From Lyophyllum atratum (taxonomy: Eukaryota; Basidiomycota; Agaricomycetes; Agaricales; Lyophyllaceae), in the NCBI GenBank assembly GCA_014905825.1, contig JACGCN010000006.1, positions 1,550,001-1,614,000 on the forward strand: DNA of 64,000 nucleotides, written 5' to 3'. Each line of letters opens with the position of its first letter. Positions within the stretch are counted from its first letter, which is position 1. Positions 1 through 14,411 of the stretch are shown one piece after another. The position numbers were made by a program, and so were the translations under genes. The notes beneath the pieces were generated by a model. It was not told where the DNA came from. It did not search any database and saw only the letters and a list, made by a program, of their open reading frames with translations.

Positions 1-3000
1 AAAGACCCAGGGATAGCTGAATATTCCCGAACACTATCAGATCAGCAGCCAAAACGAGGTGGCAACACTTACCAGCAACGGTGTACTTCGTCCACAGGCT
101 AGACAACCCATGAATCAGTCAAAGTTTATTATTAACTGCAGATAACACTCACTCTGATATCAATGCAGCCTTGCCTAGAACGGTGAGGAGCACAGCAAGG
201 TACAGCGTCGTACCCCAGAACCAATGACCGGTGTCAAGACCGTCAGATTGTTTTAAGTCTCCCCAAAATAGGACGATAGAGAATCCATAAAGGATCTGAA
301 ATAGGTGATCAGTGGATTGAAGGAAGATAAGTGCAAATCCCATTTACGCACAATGCTGTGGTACAGAGCATTCGCAACCCACAACCAGAACGCAGTCTTT
401 GTAAAGAATTCGTTCCTCTGGCCCAGCATGTACAGCTGCGGATACCTGTCCAGTATCCGGGCGGAGACAAACTGATCGAAGACCCCAATAACGAGCGGAG
501 GTAAGACTGTGAAGACCACATTGTATAACGACAGGGTCCACGACTCATACGCAATCTGCCCAGAGAAGTTGTTGAAGAATGAATACTACAATCATGCTTG
601 ATGAGATTTACTTAAAGTGTAAAAGACAGACTTCGTGACGTACCCAGAATTGTGTCATGTACAGCACGATATTCTTATAAAATGAATCTATCAGGTAGGG
701 AGCTCAGCGTAAGCCGATTCAGAAGCGCCGCATAACATACAAAGAATGAGCGTCGATAGCCGCCGATAGCTCCAAGCACCGTGAACCAAGAGGAGCTTCT
801 TCAAGAAGCGGAACTGCGAGATTGCAACATCTGCAGAACGAGCGGCTTGTAGCCCCTATGATAGCCATAACATAAGCGTAATCGGATCAATGATTATGGG
901 CGCATCCTACCTCAACTCCAGAGATACCGACTCCAACGTGCGCAGCTTGGATCATGCTGACGTCGTTGGCACCATCACCAATGGCCAGGAGGATAGCTTT
1001 CTGATTCTTCTTCACGAGTTTGACAACAAGCGCTTTCTGCAACGGAGAGACACGACCTGGAGTTTGAAGGCTTAGTAATGGGCGCGTAATAACGAAGGAA
1101 ATACATACAGCAAATGACAGCCTTGCACATGATGGCTAGCTCAAGGAAGGTTTTAGAGATATCCTTCTCCAAAGCAAAGCCCAGACTTTTCCCATCTATC
1201 CGTGTAAGTAAGTGAGCAATGAGAACGGCTACAGTAGCCCTGCCGTACGTACCGATAATAAGTGCTAGATCCTCAAGCTCCCCCGAGTTCCTTTGATTCT
1301 TGATGGCGTTGAGACGTTTGCTTAGAAAATCCGCCGTATCGCGCGCATTGTCTTCATTCACAATTACCTGGATAGAGGGAACGTCGATAAGTCGAAAAAA
1401 TAGCCTCTGGGAGGCAGGCAACCAACCAAGTTCATGGACTCTGAGATGAGGCGACATGACATTCCGATGTTAATGGCAGTTTCTTGACGATCTCCCGTGA
1501 GCACCCAGACCTAGTCTAAAATAAGCATTTGAAGTTGGCAAGGTAGAGAGGCACCCGACCTTGATACCAGCCATCTGTAGCGTGTGGATCGTGTCAGGGA
1601 CGCCGTCCTGCAACTTGTCCTCAATGGCTGTGGCTCCTAGCAGAAATAGCTCCTTCTCGATCAATTCAGCCGCCTGATCAAGTGCATCTCCTCGCCCGTT
1701 GATCGTGGCAGCAGCTTGATTGTAAATGGCCGACCACTGGCGGTACTCTTCTTCAGAAATATCACGATAAGCTAGGCACAGTGTCCGGAGGCCCTCAGTT
1801 GCGTAACTCTGGTCAAGAGGTAAATGTAGCTCCAATAAAAAGGGGAATGACAGATGTACCTCAAGATGGGCTAGAGTTTTGTCAGTGTAAGGCTGGTTCT
1901 TGCTTAGTCGCTCCAAGATGACAGTGTCAGCGCCTTTGGTGTAGATCTTAATTTTCCCGTTGGGCGCTCGTATTACAGTTGACATCCTCTTGCGTGTCGA
2001 GTTAAACTCGCACACGTTAAGGATCTCGAACTCTTGAGATTGCCCTTGAATGTTTACAAAGACAGACTTCGGCTTCCGCGTCTACAGAAATGTGAGATAT
2101 CAAGCAACAGTAAACGCAAGCATTTGAAGAAGCGTACATGAAATTGATAGCTTAAAAGCTCCGCACCAGCGACCAAAGCCGCCTCGTCTGGACTGCTTGC
2201 CTGGTAGATCGTCTTGCCATCCCTCTGCTCTGGGATGACTGTATGACAGACCGCCAGTAGCGTGAGGAATTCCCGCAAGACCTCCCGTTCTCGGTCTTCA
2301 GAGGCATCTGATCCGGACCCTGATGCTACCTGCACAAACGGGTTAGGGTCGTGCTCAAGGAATGCTTTCATTTCAGCAAAAGTCCTCCATCCATCACCAC
2401 CCTCCTCTGTGTCGCGCTTGGTCTCGTCTACAACATCTGCATATGCCACACCTGCAATACTGCAACAACGAAACTCCATCTCGTTGCACGTGAGCGTTCC
2501 AGTTTTGTCGCTGAACACGTATTCGATCTGACCAAGTTCTTCGACGAGAGAAGACGTGCGACAAAGTGCAGGCGTATCCGTACGAGCGTAATACATGTCA
2601 AGGTCGAAATTGATCAGTTGGGCCTGTTGGAATTTGACGACTTCCATAGTGACGATTAGAGAGATTGGAATGAGATTGTTGTATAAGATGATGAATGTAA
2701 GGATGTCTAGGCAAGATAAATGCAAACGTTAATGAACCATGTTGTTTCACTGGGCATTAAACGGCAAACCTTCAATGAACCCTTTCGCTGGAAACCAAGT
2801 CAATTGATGGAATCACAACGAGAGAATTGACTTACCCCTGCCAGTCAGCGTCGAAGTCTCGAAAAGGTACCACTGCTGCGAGGAGAAAAACCATAATCGT
2901 ATACTGCTCCCGATCGTGGAGCCAATAGAAAGAGCAAGGAGCAAAATGAATAAGAAGACGATTTGTACGTTGACTTGTCGTTCCACGGCAGTTCTCTTGA

Positions 3001-4415
3001 TAGGCGCGGCGCTGTGTAAAAGTAAGCATTAGGGGAAAAAATACTGAACTAAAGACTCGCGTCGCATTTCTCATCAATTTCGTCTCATGTCCGGTGAAGA
3101 CAGTTAAACCGTATACCCAAGGCGTGTTACGAATCTGCGCGCCACGCAAAAGCATCTGGTCCGGCCCTAGAGGGACTTGCTTTGGCATGCCTTCACTAGT
3201 AATCAGATCCAAGGTCCCCTCGTATGTATACAAGGAGTTGTTCGGCTGTTCTGAACGCAGAGAGCCGTGCAATGTGGCAACAAGAGAAGGGGCGGTAAGT
3301 GCGGATGTATGTGTAGAGGCTTGCTTGATTTTGAGATTCGTTTCACTGTTGCAGATGTAAATTCGGTAGCATTTCCGATATCGAGGGATAGACGTACCCA
3401 TCCAAATTTGATGTTTCAATGTAAGCAGAGTCCTTCCGGTTCACTCGAGCTGATGAGCAGCATGTCGGCTGGAATGAAATCATCACTCTCCAAACGGACG
3501 ACGTCCCCAACTTCAATATCCTTCCACTTCTTGTCGACGAAGGTTGAATGACTAGATAGAACCTTCGCTTTCCGTGCATTTAGCTCGGAGTCCGATTGGT
3601 GTCGTTTCTGGCAGGTTGTTAGGATCTTGAGAAGTCATTCTAGGTCTTGGAACCTACCAGGTCTTCCTGCACCTCCTTGAAAGCCGAGGCCAAAAGAACT
3701 ACCGCAAGCGGCGCAATAGTTGTATACTTGTTGGTAGGAGAGACATCAGGGATTTGTTGGATGCATGCCGTAAAGAGAAAAAACAGGTTGGCGTATTTCG
3801 AAAATTGTTCTAAAATGAATAGGGTTAAGGTCCACATAAGAACGTGGATATTGGCAGAAACGCACCCAATAAGAACTTGGGCATAAACGTAGCGAGGTTG
3901 TACTTGCTCGTTGAAACGAAGTTTGAGCAGAAGTCGCCATTGGCCGCGCTATTGTTGAGCGCGATAATCCGCTCCCCCACCAATACCTCTTCTTTCTGCC
4001 ACGGCCATTTCCAATTCCACTTGCGTTTCCTAGCTGGTGCTGGAGATTTGGAAGCATGGGGCGGAGATGCACCAACTGGCTGAAAGTCTGCATCATCGAA
4101 GTTCCAACCCTGCGGAACTCCGTCGCCTAAGCTTAATTTCGAAGGTCCTGAACCAGCAGGTGGGGCAGCAGAGCGAGCAAGAGGCAGGCCACTCTCTTGA
4201 GATTCCATTGGCCGTGGTCTACCGAATGCAGAATCTGGTATATTGTCGTCGTCATCATCGAAGAACGGGTCCATGATTTGCTGCGGAGAATGTTGGTCAG
4301 AGTAAGGACCCATGGAAGAAGATGGTGGATAGCCATTATAGTCGTCATTAGCATGTTGGTAAGGCCTGGCCGCTGGATTTGCCTTCGAAACCAGCCGTCG
4401 AAAGTCGTCAGTCAT
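1..4415 (-). CDS. DRS2: Drs2-type P4-ATPase (phospholipid flippase), 3' end cut by window edge
   Basis: An ATP-driven aminophospholipid flippase of trans-Golgi and endosomal membranes. The start is ATG 4413-4415, followed by a disordered acidic N-terminus. The first membrane block reads as in Drs2, including [20 protein letters not shown], split by an intron near 3830. The actuator motif ETNLKIKQ lies near 3340. The P4-specific PISL of helix 4 is just upstream of the phosphorylation motif DKTGTLT at 2509-2489. C-terminal membrane segments run to about position 150, and an LWTKYTVAG exon near 100 is followed by a donor site. The last exons therefore lie to the left of the window. At least ten short introns interrupt the gene. 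The family is certain; Drs2 rather than Dnf rests on the N-terminal block. Exact exon borders were not all resolved. Confidence 0.93.
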
Positions 4416-4664
4416 GATCGTCGTCGGGAACGCCTGGATGATCTGTTGCCAAGACTTAGAACATGCGTGAAACCGCGCTGTGTACCATTGTCAAGTGATC
4501 CAAACAAACCTACTATTCAGGCAGCGTTTGCGTTCTCGCGTTCTTACTTCATGAGGTTTAACGTTGAAGGAAAGCAATAGGTTAAGTCATGTACATGTTA
4601 CAGAGTCCGTGGTATGTTAAAGTCCTAAGGAACGTGATTACAAATACTCCAGAAGGCCACCAGC

Positions 4665-5525
4665 TCAAACGTGATTGCTTCCGTTATGATTATGGTCCTT
4701 GTCCCCGAAGGCGTGCGGACCACTGGCATACGGATATGCTGGGTTCGAATAGGATGGAGGCAATGATTGGTCTGTGACTGGGATAGACGTGTATGAGGGA
4801 TTCACGGAGGCTTTCATGGCTACACTCGAGCGATCCAGTTTCTGCTTGATCAGTCGGTTTTTATATGCGGCAACGATATAGCAGGCATCTTTGAAGAGGT
4901 TAGTTGAAAACGATCCCAAACGTGACCGGCATACTCACAGGCCTGAATAAGGATGGGAACGATGACAGCTATGATTATAGCGGCTTGGGGTACTTTTGCA
5001 TATTCCTCGCAGAGATTGACAGTGGTGCCTCCACTTGTGACTATACAGTCTGAGCCGGACGTTGCTCTCAATCGGTAGTAGTTTATAAGAGTGAAGATCG
5101 TGACTGCAATCTGGAAGGCCAACGTGGCGTAGAGGACGAAAAGGTATGTCTTGATGGCCCCAAGTTTTTTTGCTAGAGCGCCTATGAACCTGAAAAATCA
5201 TGAAGGTCAGTTCCCTTGGTTGGCTGATGGATCCTGATAGCGCGAAAGAAACCGACCCAGTCAAGCTTATAAGTGCACTCGCTGTGTAAACCGCCCCGAT
5301 CAAAAGAATGCTCGCCTTCAACTTCTGGGTAAGTTGCATTTCTAACAGATGATATTAGTCGACGAGCAACATTGAATTGGTCTTTCGCAGCTGCTTACCG
5401 TTATTTTTCTCGATAAGTAACCACCACACGAAGCCGGCGGCAGCGCCTGTAATAGCGAACTGGATGAAGGCGATCACGAGTACTCCCAGACGAAGCGGCA
5501 AGCAGCATAGAAACTTGGCTCCCAT
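4665..5525 (-). CDS. Four-helix integral membrane protein of unknown function
   Basis: The start is placed at ATG 5523-5525, which opens with a cysteine-rich MGAKFLCCLPLRLGVLVI. Four hydrophobic segments can be read across four exons: about 5460-5510, 5240-5330, 5050-5130, and 4940-4990 running into 4860-4900. A short hydrophilic C-terminus rich in Pro, Ser, Tyr and His ends at the stop at 4665. An upstream in-frame ATG at 5576 would add 17 residues, but the internal ATG fits the usual start of such proteins better. I do not recognise a named family; the topology resembles fungal tetraspan/MARVEL-like proteins. It is transcribed in the same direction as the flippase, with its end about 250 bp from the flippase start. 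No function is claimed. Confidence 0.72.
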
Positions 5526-6101
5526 CGTTATATGGTACAAGAAAGAGAACACAACAACGTTGCGGAGAGAGGACAAGCAATGAATTTCAATATTTCAATA
5601 CTTGAGGAAAATGCCGGAGAGGGTGGAAGTCGCCTGTGTCCGCAGTCCAGTTTTGCCAAGGCGAACAACAACTATGGTAAGCTGTGCTGCCTCGATGGCA
5701 GTGTCTGGCATTTGCTTGTCCGCAAGATCTACTCATATACGCCAACCGAAATTTCTTCAGGTTTCGAACCATGGCAGCCGAAGTATCAGAGCCCGCCGAT
5801 TAGCCCTTTGCCTCCCTTTGCTCCACCGATTCGTTGTGGCTCGGAAATCAGCATATCAGCATCCGGTACTCAAGCCTCCGTCGACGCCCGGAATCGTATC
5901 AGCCTGAATCTGGAAGTGTAAGGTCGAAATTGCATCACGACCGTCAGGGCTGTGTGTGTCACGGCATTGGGTACCCCGCGTTGTTTGCAGGCCTTTGCAC
6001 AGATGATCGATACGCGCTCGGAACGCTGCTCCAAGGTCCTCATTGACCCTTGAAATTTCCAGCCCAGATCCCCCTTTATCCCTCCAGGCTGACAGGGAGA
6101 C
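5526..6101. other. Divergent intergenic region
   Basis: This 576-bp gap lies between the starts of the four-helix membrane protein (minus) and the MAP kinase (plus). It should hold both promoters. I see no RNA gene, repeat or convincing coding exon. The short reading frames here have no recognisable product. Confidence 0.5.
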
Positions 6102-7943
<1,842 letters not shown>

Positions 7944-8190
7944 AGAGACTTCCGAAGACGACCAGGATTCGATGTTGTCTGAAGATGGACATGTATAGAA
8001 CAAAATCTTGTATTGGATGGATCATTTCCTGGAGCTATAGTCGATACTTACCTGAAAATATACCCGCAATCTATATCCGCCTTGAGGATTTTTACTTGAC
8101 GCTTACTGTTGAGCAACCTGGATTTGACTTGCAGAGTCCTCCATCATATATCATGATCCAAAAATATCAGTTCGTACAAAATCTTCTCCT

Positions 8191-10775
8191 TCATACATCG
8201 GTACCTTCTGTCGAGTCTTTAACTTTCTCAATGAATGCCCGCACTTTATCCAAATCCTTGCTCTGACCATCATCACTTTCCACCCCTCCGCTTACATCCA
8301 CAGCCCATGGATGAACATGAGCAATGGCCGCCGCAACATTAGCGGGTGTCAAGCCCCCAGCGAGGATGATTGGTAAACGGTGTTTGCCAGATACGGTAGT
8401 TGGGGTCGTGATCGTAGCGGCTTCTGAGGGAGAAACCTTCTCATTTGCCCCCTCCTCTGTCGCCGGCACATCATTGCGAACATCGGCCGCAGGCGCAGAA
8501 GCGAATTGGTAAGAGTAAGCCTTCGTCACCATCTCCCCCGCCTCTACGACGCTCTTGGCGAGGTCCAAATCCACCACTTGTCCAGAACCACCACTAACAT
8601 TGCTGCCATCGCTTCGCAGACTGTCCAGCAGCACGAATTGATGAGCACCACTTCTTGTAATGCCGTTTACACCAGTTCCTTTACCCACGTGGAAGACGCG
8701 GATGACAGGGACGGGAATTTGGTTTGCCCATTCTGTGGGCTCAGCACCATGGAGCTGGACGACGTCCAGCTGTGCATACGATACAGCGTGGAGGATGGTG
8801 GCCAGGGGGGCGTTTTGGAATACACCGACAAGCAGTGGACGAGATATCGATGCAGAGAGGCGAGCGGCATGCGTGCCGAACCATGCTTCATTCTCAGGAG
8901 CAGGTGAAGGCGGCGAAGGGGATGTTGTCGAAAAACGCAATGTTCGAATGGCCGTCGAGATATCCTTCGCAGTCCCTAGATCGATATGCCTCTTCGAGTT
9001 TTCCACAAACATCAACCCAAGCATATCAGCACCGGCTTCGGCCACCGCAAGTGCCTCGTCTCTGGATCGAATACCGCATATTTTCACCAATGGCTTGGTC
9101 TTTTGCCACTGAGGCGACGTTGATGAAGGATCTGGTAGCGATAATAGGTGGCGGATAAACGATGCAGGGTCCGCAGCACGCATGAGGCTCTCGCCGATGA
9201 GAACAGCATTAACGCCTTCGGAGGTATATCGCTGGATGTCATCTGGCGTGGAGATACCACTCAGAGCACAAAGCACCACGTCCTTCCCTTTGACCATATC
9301 GCTTAGGCGGCTGGTAGTCCCCATATCAACCTGGAAATCGTGGAGATTCCTGTTGTTCACCCCAATGACCTTGGCAGGAAGAGAAAGAGCAATTTCCATC
9401 TCTTTGGCGTTATTGACCTCAACCAATGGTTCCATCCCGAGCTCCAGACTATACTTGTATAGATCCTTCAATAACGCCTCTGGGAGCATGCTCACGATGA
9501 GTAGGATGGTGTCGGCCCCCCAGATACGCGATTCCAAGACCTGATACCGGCTCAGGACGAAGTCCTTGCGAAGTATAGCGGGTCTATTGGGAAGGCTGGC
9601 GACGCTTAAACGAGCGTGTAGCATGTCCTGTAAGGATCCCTTGAACCATTTCGGTTCGGTCAGGACGGATATCGCATGTGCACCAGCAAGTGCGTATGTC
9701 AAAGCCTGGGCAGGGGGTGATGTCGACAGAGATATAGGGCCCTTCGAGGGAGATGCTCGTTTAATTTCTGCGAGCAAGGATGGGCGACCTGAAATCGTTT
9801 GCTTGAGCCGAGGAACAAATTGAATGAGTGGTGGAGCAATGTTAAGATGCAGAAGCGTTTCTAGGTCGGCTAGTGTTGTCCCGGGAGTGGATTGAGCCAG
9901 AGAAACGTCGTTCAGACGTTGAGCGTATATTTTTTCGAGTATTGAGGGTATTTTAGCAGTCGCACTGGCATTTGACGCGATCTCTTTCTGCAAAGCCTCC
10001 ACTGGGAAAGGGGGAAGGGAGCTATCCAGTACACCTGATTGAGGATTCTCCTCCCATAATCCCCCGCGCAAAGAAAGGAAGTTTCGCATAAGGGTATCTC
10101 CTCCGTCACTGAGAATACTCTCTGGATGATATTGTACGGCCTCAACGGTATATTTGCGGTGGCGAACTCCCATAATGACTCCCGATCCTTCTGTGATGGA
10201 TGTAATGGCAAGTGTCGCAGGCAGTGTAGCATGAGCGGCGCTAAGAGAATGGTAACGTGTCGATTTGATCCCCTGAGGGATATCTTTGAAGCACCCTCGG
10301 TTGTCGTGTCGTATGCGACTGATCTTTCCGTGCATAATCTCACCAGCATACCTAAAAGAGGTAAGGTCAGTCCTGTCATACATAATCGCCGGCACAAATT
10401 TTACTTCGAATGTTCGAAGGTATATGAAGACATGAAGAGTACTCACCCGATTTCCCCACCGTGTAGGTCAACAAGGCATTCCAGCCCCATACAGACTCCA
10501 AGGACAGGAACCTTGCCCTGGAAATACTCGATGGCCGCTTTAGATATCCCCGAGTCAGTTTTTGGATGTCCTGGTCCTGGTGAGATGATCAAGGAATTTA
10601 TCTTGAGTTGGGGAAAGACTTCGGGTGAAATAGCATCGTTTCTGATTACTGTAACGTTCGCGCCAAGGAGGGATATCTGTTGGTAGAGATTCCAGGTGAA
10701 TGAGTCAAAATTGTCGATCATAAGAACATCGAGCTGGCCAGAGAGAGACGGAGGAAGCTGGGGTGGCTGAGCCAT
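8191..10775 (-). CDS. trp1: Trifunctional tryptophan biosynthesis protein (GATase-IGPS-PRAI)
   Basis: One 829-residue protein from two exons, 10775-10447 and 10351-8191. It supplies ammonia to anthranilate synthase and then carries out the indole-glycerol-phosphate synthase and phosphoribosylanthranilate isomerase steps. Residues about 15-205 form the class I glutamine amidotransferase, with nucleophile Cys95 in GVCMGLEC and His185/Glu187 in VQYHPES. Residues about 245-525 are IGPS (LLAEIKRASPSKG, RKDFVLSRYQ, GVNNRNL). Residues about 530-829 are PRAI (LVKICGIRSRDEA, ending in a VDVSGGVES phosphate loop). ATG 10773-10775 is chosen because LDVLMIDNFDSFTWN follows closely; the frame upstream is unlike the family. 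Domain order and length are those of the filamentous-fungal trpC/trp1 gene. There are no frame breaks. Confidence 0.97.
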
Positions 10776-11158
10776 GGTGGGAGATGAACAGAGGGGAAGC
10801 GAAGTCGAGGAGTCCTTATAAGATGTCTTGACAGGATAATCGAACCTTATCCCGGCCAAGATAGTGACCGACTTGTTGAAGGGGTGCCTCTAATGAGTTG
10901 ATCATGTAAGCCGATCATTGTTCCTGACAATTCGCCAAACGCAACCAAATGCCACCGGGATCGGATAAACGAGTCGCGTACTAGAAATTCATTGGGCACT
11001 CTGTCATTATACATAAGAACGAAACAAAGCTTCCAGTATCGAATGTGAGGTTCCTCCTCATAATCAATGTAAGAGAGATTCGAGTTAACCCGAAGAAGGG
11101 CTGTCCTGATGGCCTAGTAGATAAGAGACCGTAGCGAACGATGCCCACGGAACGAATT
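10776..11158. other. Intergenic region between trp1 and the carboxypeptidase gene
   Basis: A 383-bp spacer between the start of the tryptophan gene and the end of the carboxypeptidase gene; both are on the minus strand. It should contain the trp1 promoter. No other feature was recognised. Confidence 0.5.
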
Positions 11159-13624
11159 CTAGACACCCAATGTATCAGCATAATCATCTCTGACCAGGTG
11201 AAAAAGCATACGAGGCGTCATGTGCCCGCTGAAATAGAACTCCACATCTAGAAGATGGTACGGTGTCAGTCAGCCGATCAGGTAGGTGTACTTATTATCC
11301 ATTGATGATGCGCACAGGTGAGCTTGCGTTCGGTATGCATATTCCCATACACCCCCATATTCTTGACAATGAAGTTTTCGGATTCGATTGGTGTTTGAAA
11401 TCCTTGAGCACCGCCCCAGGTCATGTTTCTGAGATAAACGAGTGTCAATTGGTGCATCCAACGGTTAGAATTCATTGCATACTGAATTGCGATACGTGTT
11501 CCTTCAGCTACGAGGATGAAATCCTGTGACGTATTTATGAACCTCAGAGCTCCATGAAAGGTAAAAATGAAATATCCTCACAGCAAGACCGTGGACGATG
11601 ACTGTCCTTACTAACTTGTCGATGACATTTGGGAGAACACTGAGAGTCGAAGCAATCGACTGGTCGCGGCCTCCACGACCTGTTGTACGGTCGATATACA
11701 CGGCAGCATTTGCGCAGGAATTCCATTCGATATGAGGTGCATGAATAGCGTCTTGTACCTAAAGACCAACAGATGTTAGAGAAAGTTTAAACAGTGTTTC
11801 CAGACCAACATCAGTGCTGTAAATATCGCTGAGATTGGCGAATCGGTCATCATAAACCTAAGCCACACACCGATTGAAGTAGATGAATTCCTGAGTTGAA
11901 CGCGGGAATCCCAAAACGCTCCCTGAGCGAATCAGCTGGGTTACCAGTAGGATGCGGTTCCGACTCACATAGATTGGGCCAGGTGTCGGACACTCTGTTA
12001 TAATGGGTTAGCTGAGATGTGCGAACGCAGAATCACGAAATTTACCGGTATACATCGAAGGCCGGGTTAAGACTAGAAGAAAGCATTAACGCACCGCAAG
12101 GCAAGATGGGAATCGAGAGTTTACATGTTGATGGCACGTTGTATGGGACTGTGCATCCGGCAGCTAGGGATCACCGAGAACGTCCCATTCGTTGCAACAG
12201 GAAGCGGAAGCTGTCCTTTCGGTGGATAAGTAACAAACTTGGCGAGGTAGTCCGTATATCCACAAGTATCGGAAATAGTCTGAAGTGTTGACCAGAAAGA
12301 GCTGTTGAAAGGAAAGAGATTCTTGTTGGCCTATTCATGGTCGTCTTTCCGTAAACCAACTTCGAAGCAAAGCAAGTTTTGTTACCTGAGCGAAGCGAAG
12401 TGCAGGAATTTCTTGCTGGACGACGCTGTACGATAGCGAAGGATCTGCTATCCAAATTCCTTTCAAGTCAAGGTCCAGACCCGGGTGCTCGTAGATCCAG
12501 TTTGCGATGTAAGGCACGTCTGATAAGACGGTTAGATACTGTCTGCATCGTCTTAAACACGTAATCTCACAAAATCCTGCATACTGGTCGCAAGTTAAGT
12601 AGGGACCATGAAGATTGAGATGAACCTGCTTACACTTTCGCCGGTCAGGTAGAAGTTGTTTCCTTTGAGTTCGCTGAACACCTCCAGGAACTGTCCCAAG
12701 AACCCAGTTAACTGCGCAGCTAGTTCATCATCATTGGTTATATTGGGTGCCCCTTGACTGAAGCCCGTCTGTCCCAGAACTTAAGCAACAGACCAAAAGC
12801 TTGTCCAGAACACGCACCCCGACAGGCTGTTCCACCCAAAGGACGTGGGATAGGTTCGTCCAGGACCACGGGTTGCTTTGGTGGATTGACAATAGAATAT
12901 CAATCGTACAGGAATAGCTAATCACTCACGGTGTGGGTTCTGCTTGACCCCATGACCAGGCTGAAGGCATGTTCGAGTCAGATAAGAAGATATCTTCGTT
13001 AATTGCACGCACAGATGGGTCCATTCTCTTGTAAAAATCCTTCAAGTGACGAGCAACCTGGGCCCCCTGGAGTTGCATGAATTATTTTTAGGTCCCTGTT
13101 TTGCGACGAAGTATCGTACCATTCGTCCAGAACATCAAATCTTTGGTGTTAGAGGCATTGTTCGTAGGCCAAAACCTATGATCGGCAACTATTTAAGATG
13201 CACCCAACCAGGTAGCCATTGGTAATCTACCAGAAAAAGAGCTTCCTGGTTTCCTTTGGGTCACCAGAGATGGGCATTAAGCCAGACCATGATGGACCAG
13301 CATCAAATTTGACTAGCATGAGGGCAGGGTGAGAGAAGGGAGGACAGTCCGTGGTCGTGACCTACCATCGGGAATCTTAGTTCCATCAACAAAAAACTTT
13401 TTGGCAGCAGGATTGGAGAAAGTGATTGTCGCGGGCGGAGGTTGTGGTTTTTTATCAGCACTTATGTCCGGAATAGGTCCCAAAAAGTCATGCATCCGTA
13501 GAACCTGTTCGCGCTGAATATCTATGGCATCTTCCATACCTCGCATCGCGCCACCGAAGGCTGTGACGACATGTAAGGTTGCAAAGAGCCCAAGCACAAG
13601 AGAAAGCAGAGTTTTAGGCGCCAT
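11159..13624 (-). CDS. Secreted serine carboxypeptidase (peptidase S10)
   Basis: A carboxypeptidase that trims C-terminal residues, acting outside the cell or in the vacuole. ATG 13622-13624 opens a clear signal peptide (MAPKTLLSLVLGLFATLHVV). About ten exons can be followed. The NPWSWTNLSHVLWVEQPVG block lies near 12800-12870, with a GES-type nucleophile exon near 12640. The sequence YIANWIYEHPGLDLDLKGI lies near 12480. The catalytic Asp is in VHGLADFILVAEGT, split by an intron at about 11585/11525, and the catalytic His is in FSGHMTPRM near 11200. The stop is TAG 11161-11159. Length and motif order fit family S10. The match to the fungal carboxypeptidase S1/cpdS group is by memory of motifs only. 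Several middle exon borders are approximate. Confidence 0.88.
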
Positions 13625-14411
13625 AGAGGAGAAATTGTCCCGCTGAGCAGTTGGTTGGAGTCAAAGCCATCTTTTTATACCCGTTCTGGTTTACTAGAAT
13701 AGAATGAAGACGCGAGGCATGTTGTTCCGAAGACAAGAACTCTCCAAGTCCACATGGCTGCAAGATATCTTATCTTAAACTTGACCTTCACTTATAGTTT
13801 CGCAATCTACATGATTGAATACTCACCTGGAATACAACAGACCATCGAGATGAGCCAATAGGTCTCCCGTTTTCTGAATATCCAGCTAGATTGCAAGAGG
13901 GCCAGCAGCAGCAAGATCCGCAATTTAAGAATAACCACACGTTGAGGCATGTGGAAGGATGAGATAGTCTGCCGAACCAGGATGCGGGTTCCCAGGTTCC
14001 ACTGCTCAAGGAGGAAGGAAGGAGAATCTGACTAAGTTCGAGGGCCTCGGAGGACTTATGTGGGAAGCTTGACGAGACCTTGTGGAAGGGTAAGGACCTC
14101 CGGCGGTGGTCACGCATCGTTATTGCTATTTGTTATGCGAGGCTGAGGAGGTGAATTGTCCTGTTTGACGCGATGACAGTGAGAAAGATCAAATGTAAAG
14201 AAGCGTCCCCGATTTGGCAGTAGCTCAACCAGGTACCGCTCGGCGCTGGGCGACCATTGCCAACCAGCCCGCGCACTACGACTAGGACACCCCACAAGTC
14301 CTACCTGGCCACTTTCCTCCTTTTCTCGCCTTTACGACGGTCACGACTAATTCAACGATCCTAACGAAGTACCTCTGCTACTGTTCCTAAGAGGCCAGTG
14401 TGCTCCACCCA
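13625..14411. other. Divergent intergenic region
   Basis: A 787-bp gap between the starts of the carboxypeptidase gene (minus) and the TMEM184 gene (plus). Short open frames occur on the minus strand, but none resembles a protein I know, and none connects by splice sites to either neighbour. It probably holds two promoters and 5' untranslated regions. Confidence 0.5.

Noticed and set aside
13788..14295. Minus-strand frames between the carboxypeptidase and TMEM184 genes
   Set aside because: They do not connect by splicing to the carboxypeptidase start, which already has a signal peptide, and their sequences look non-coding.
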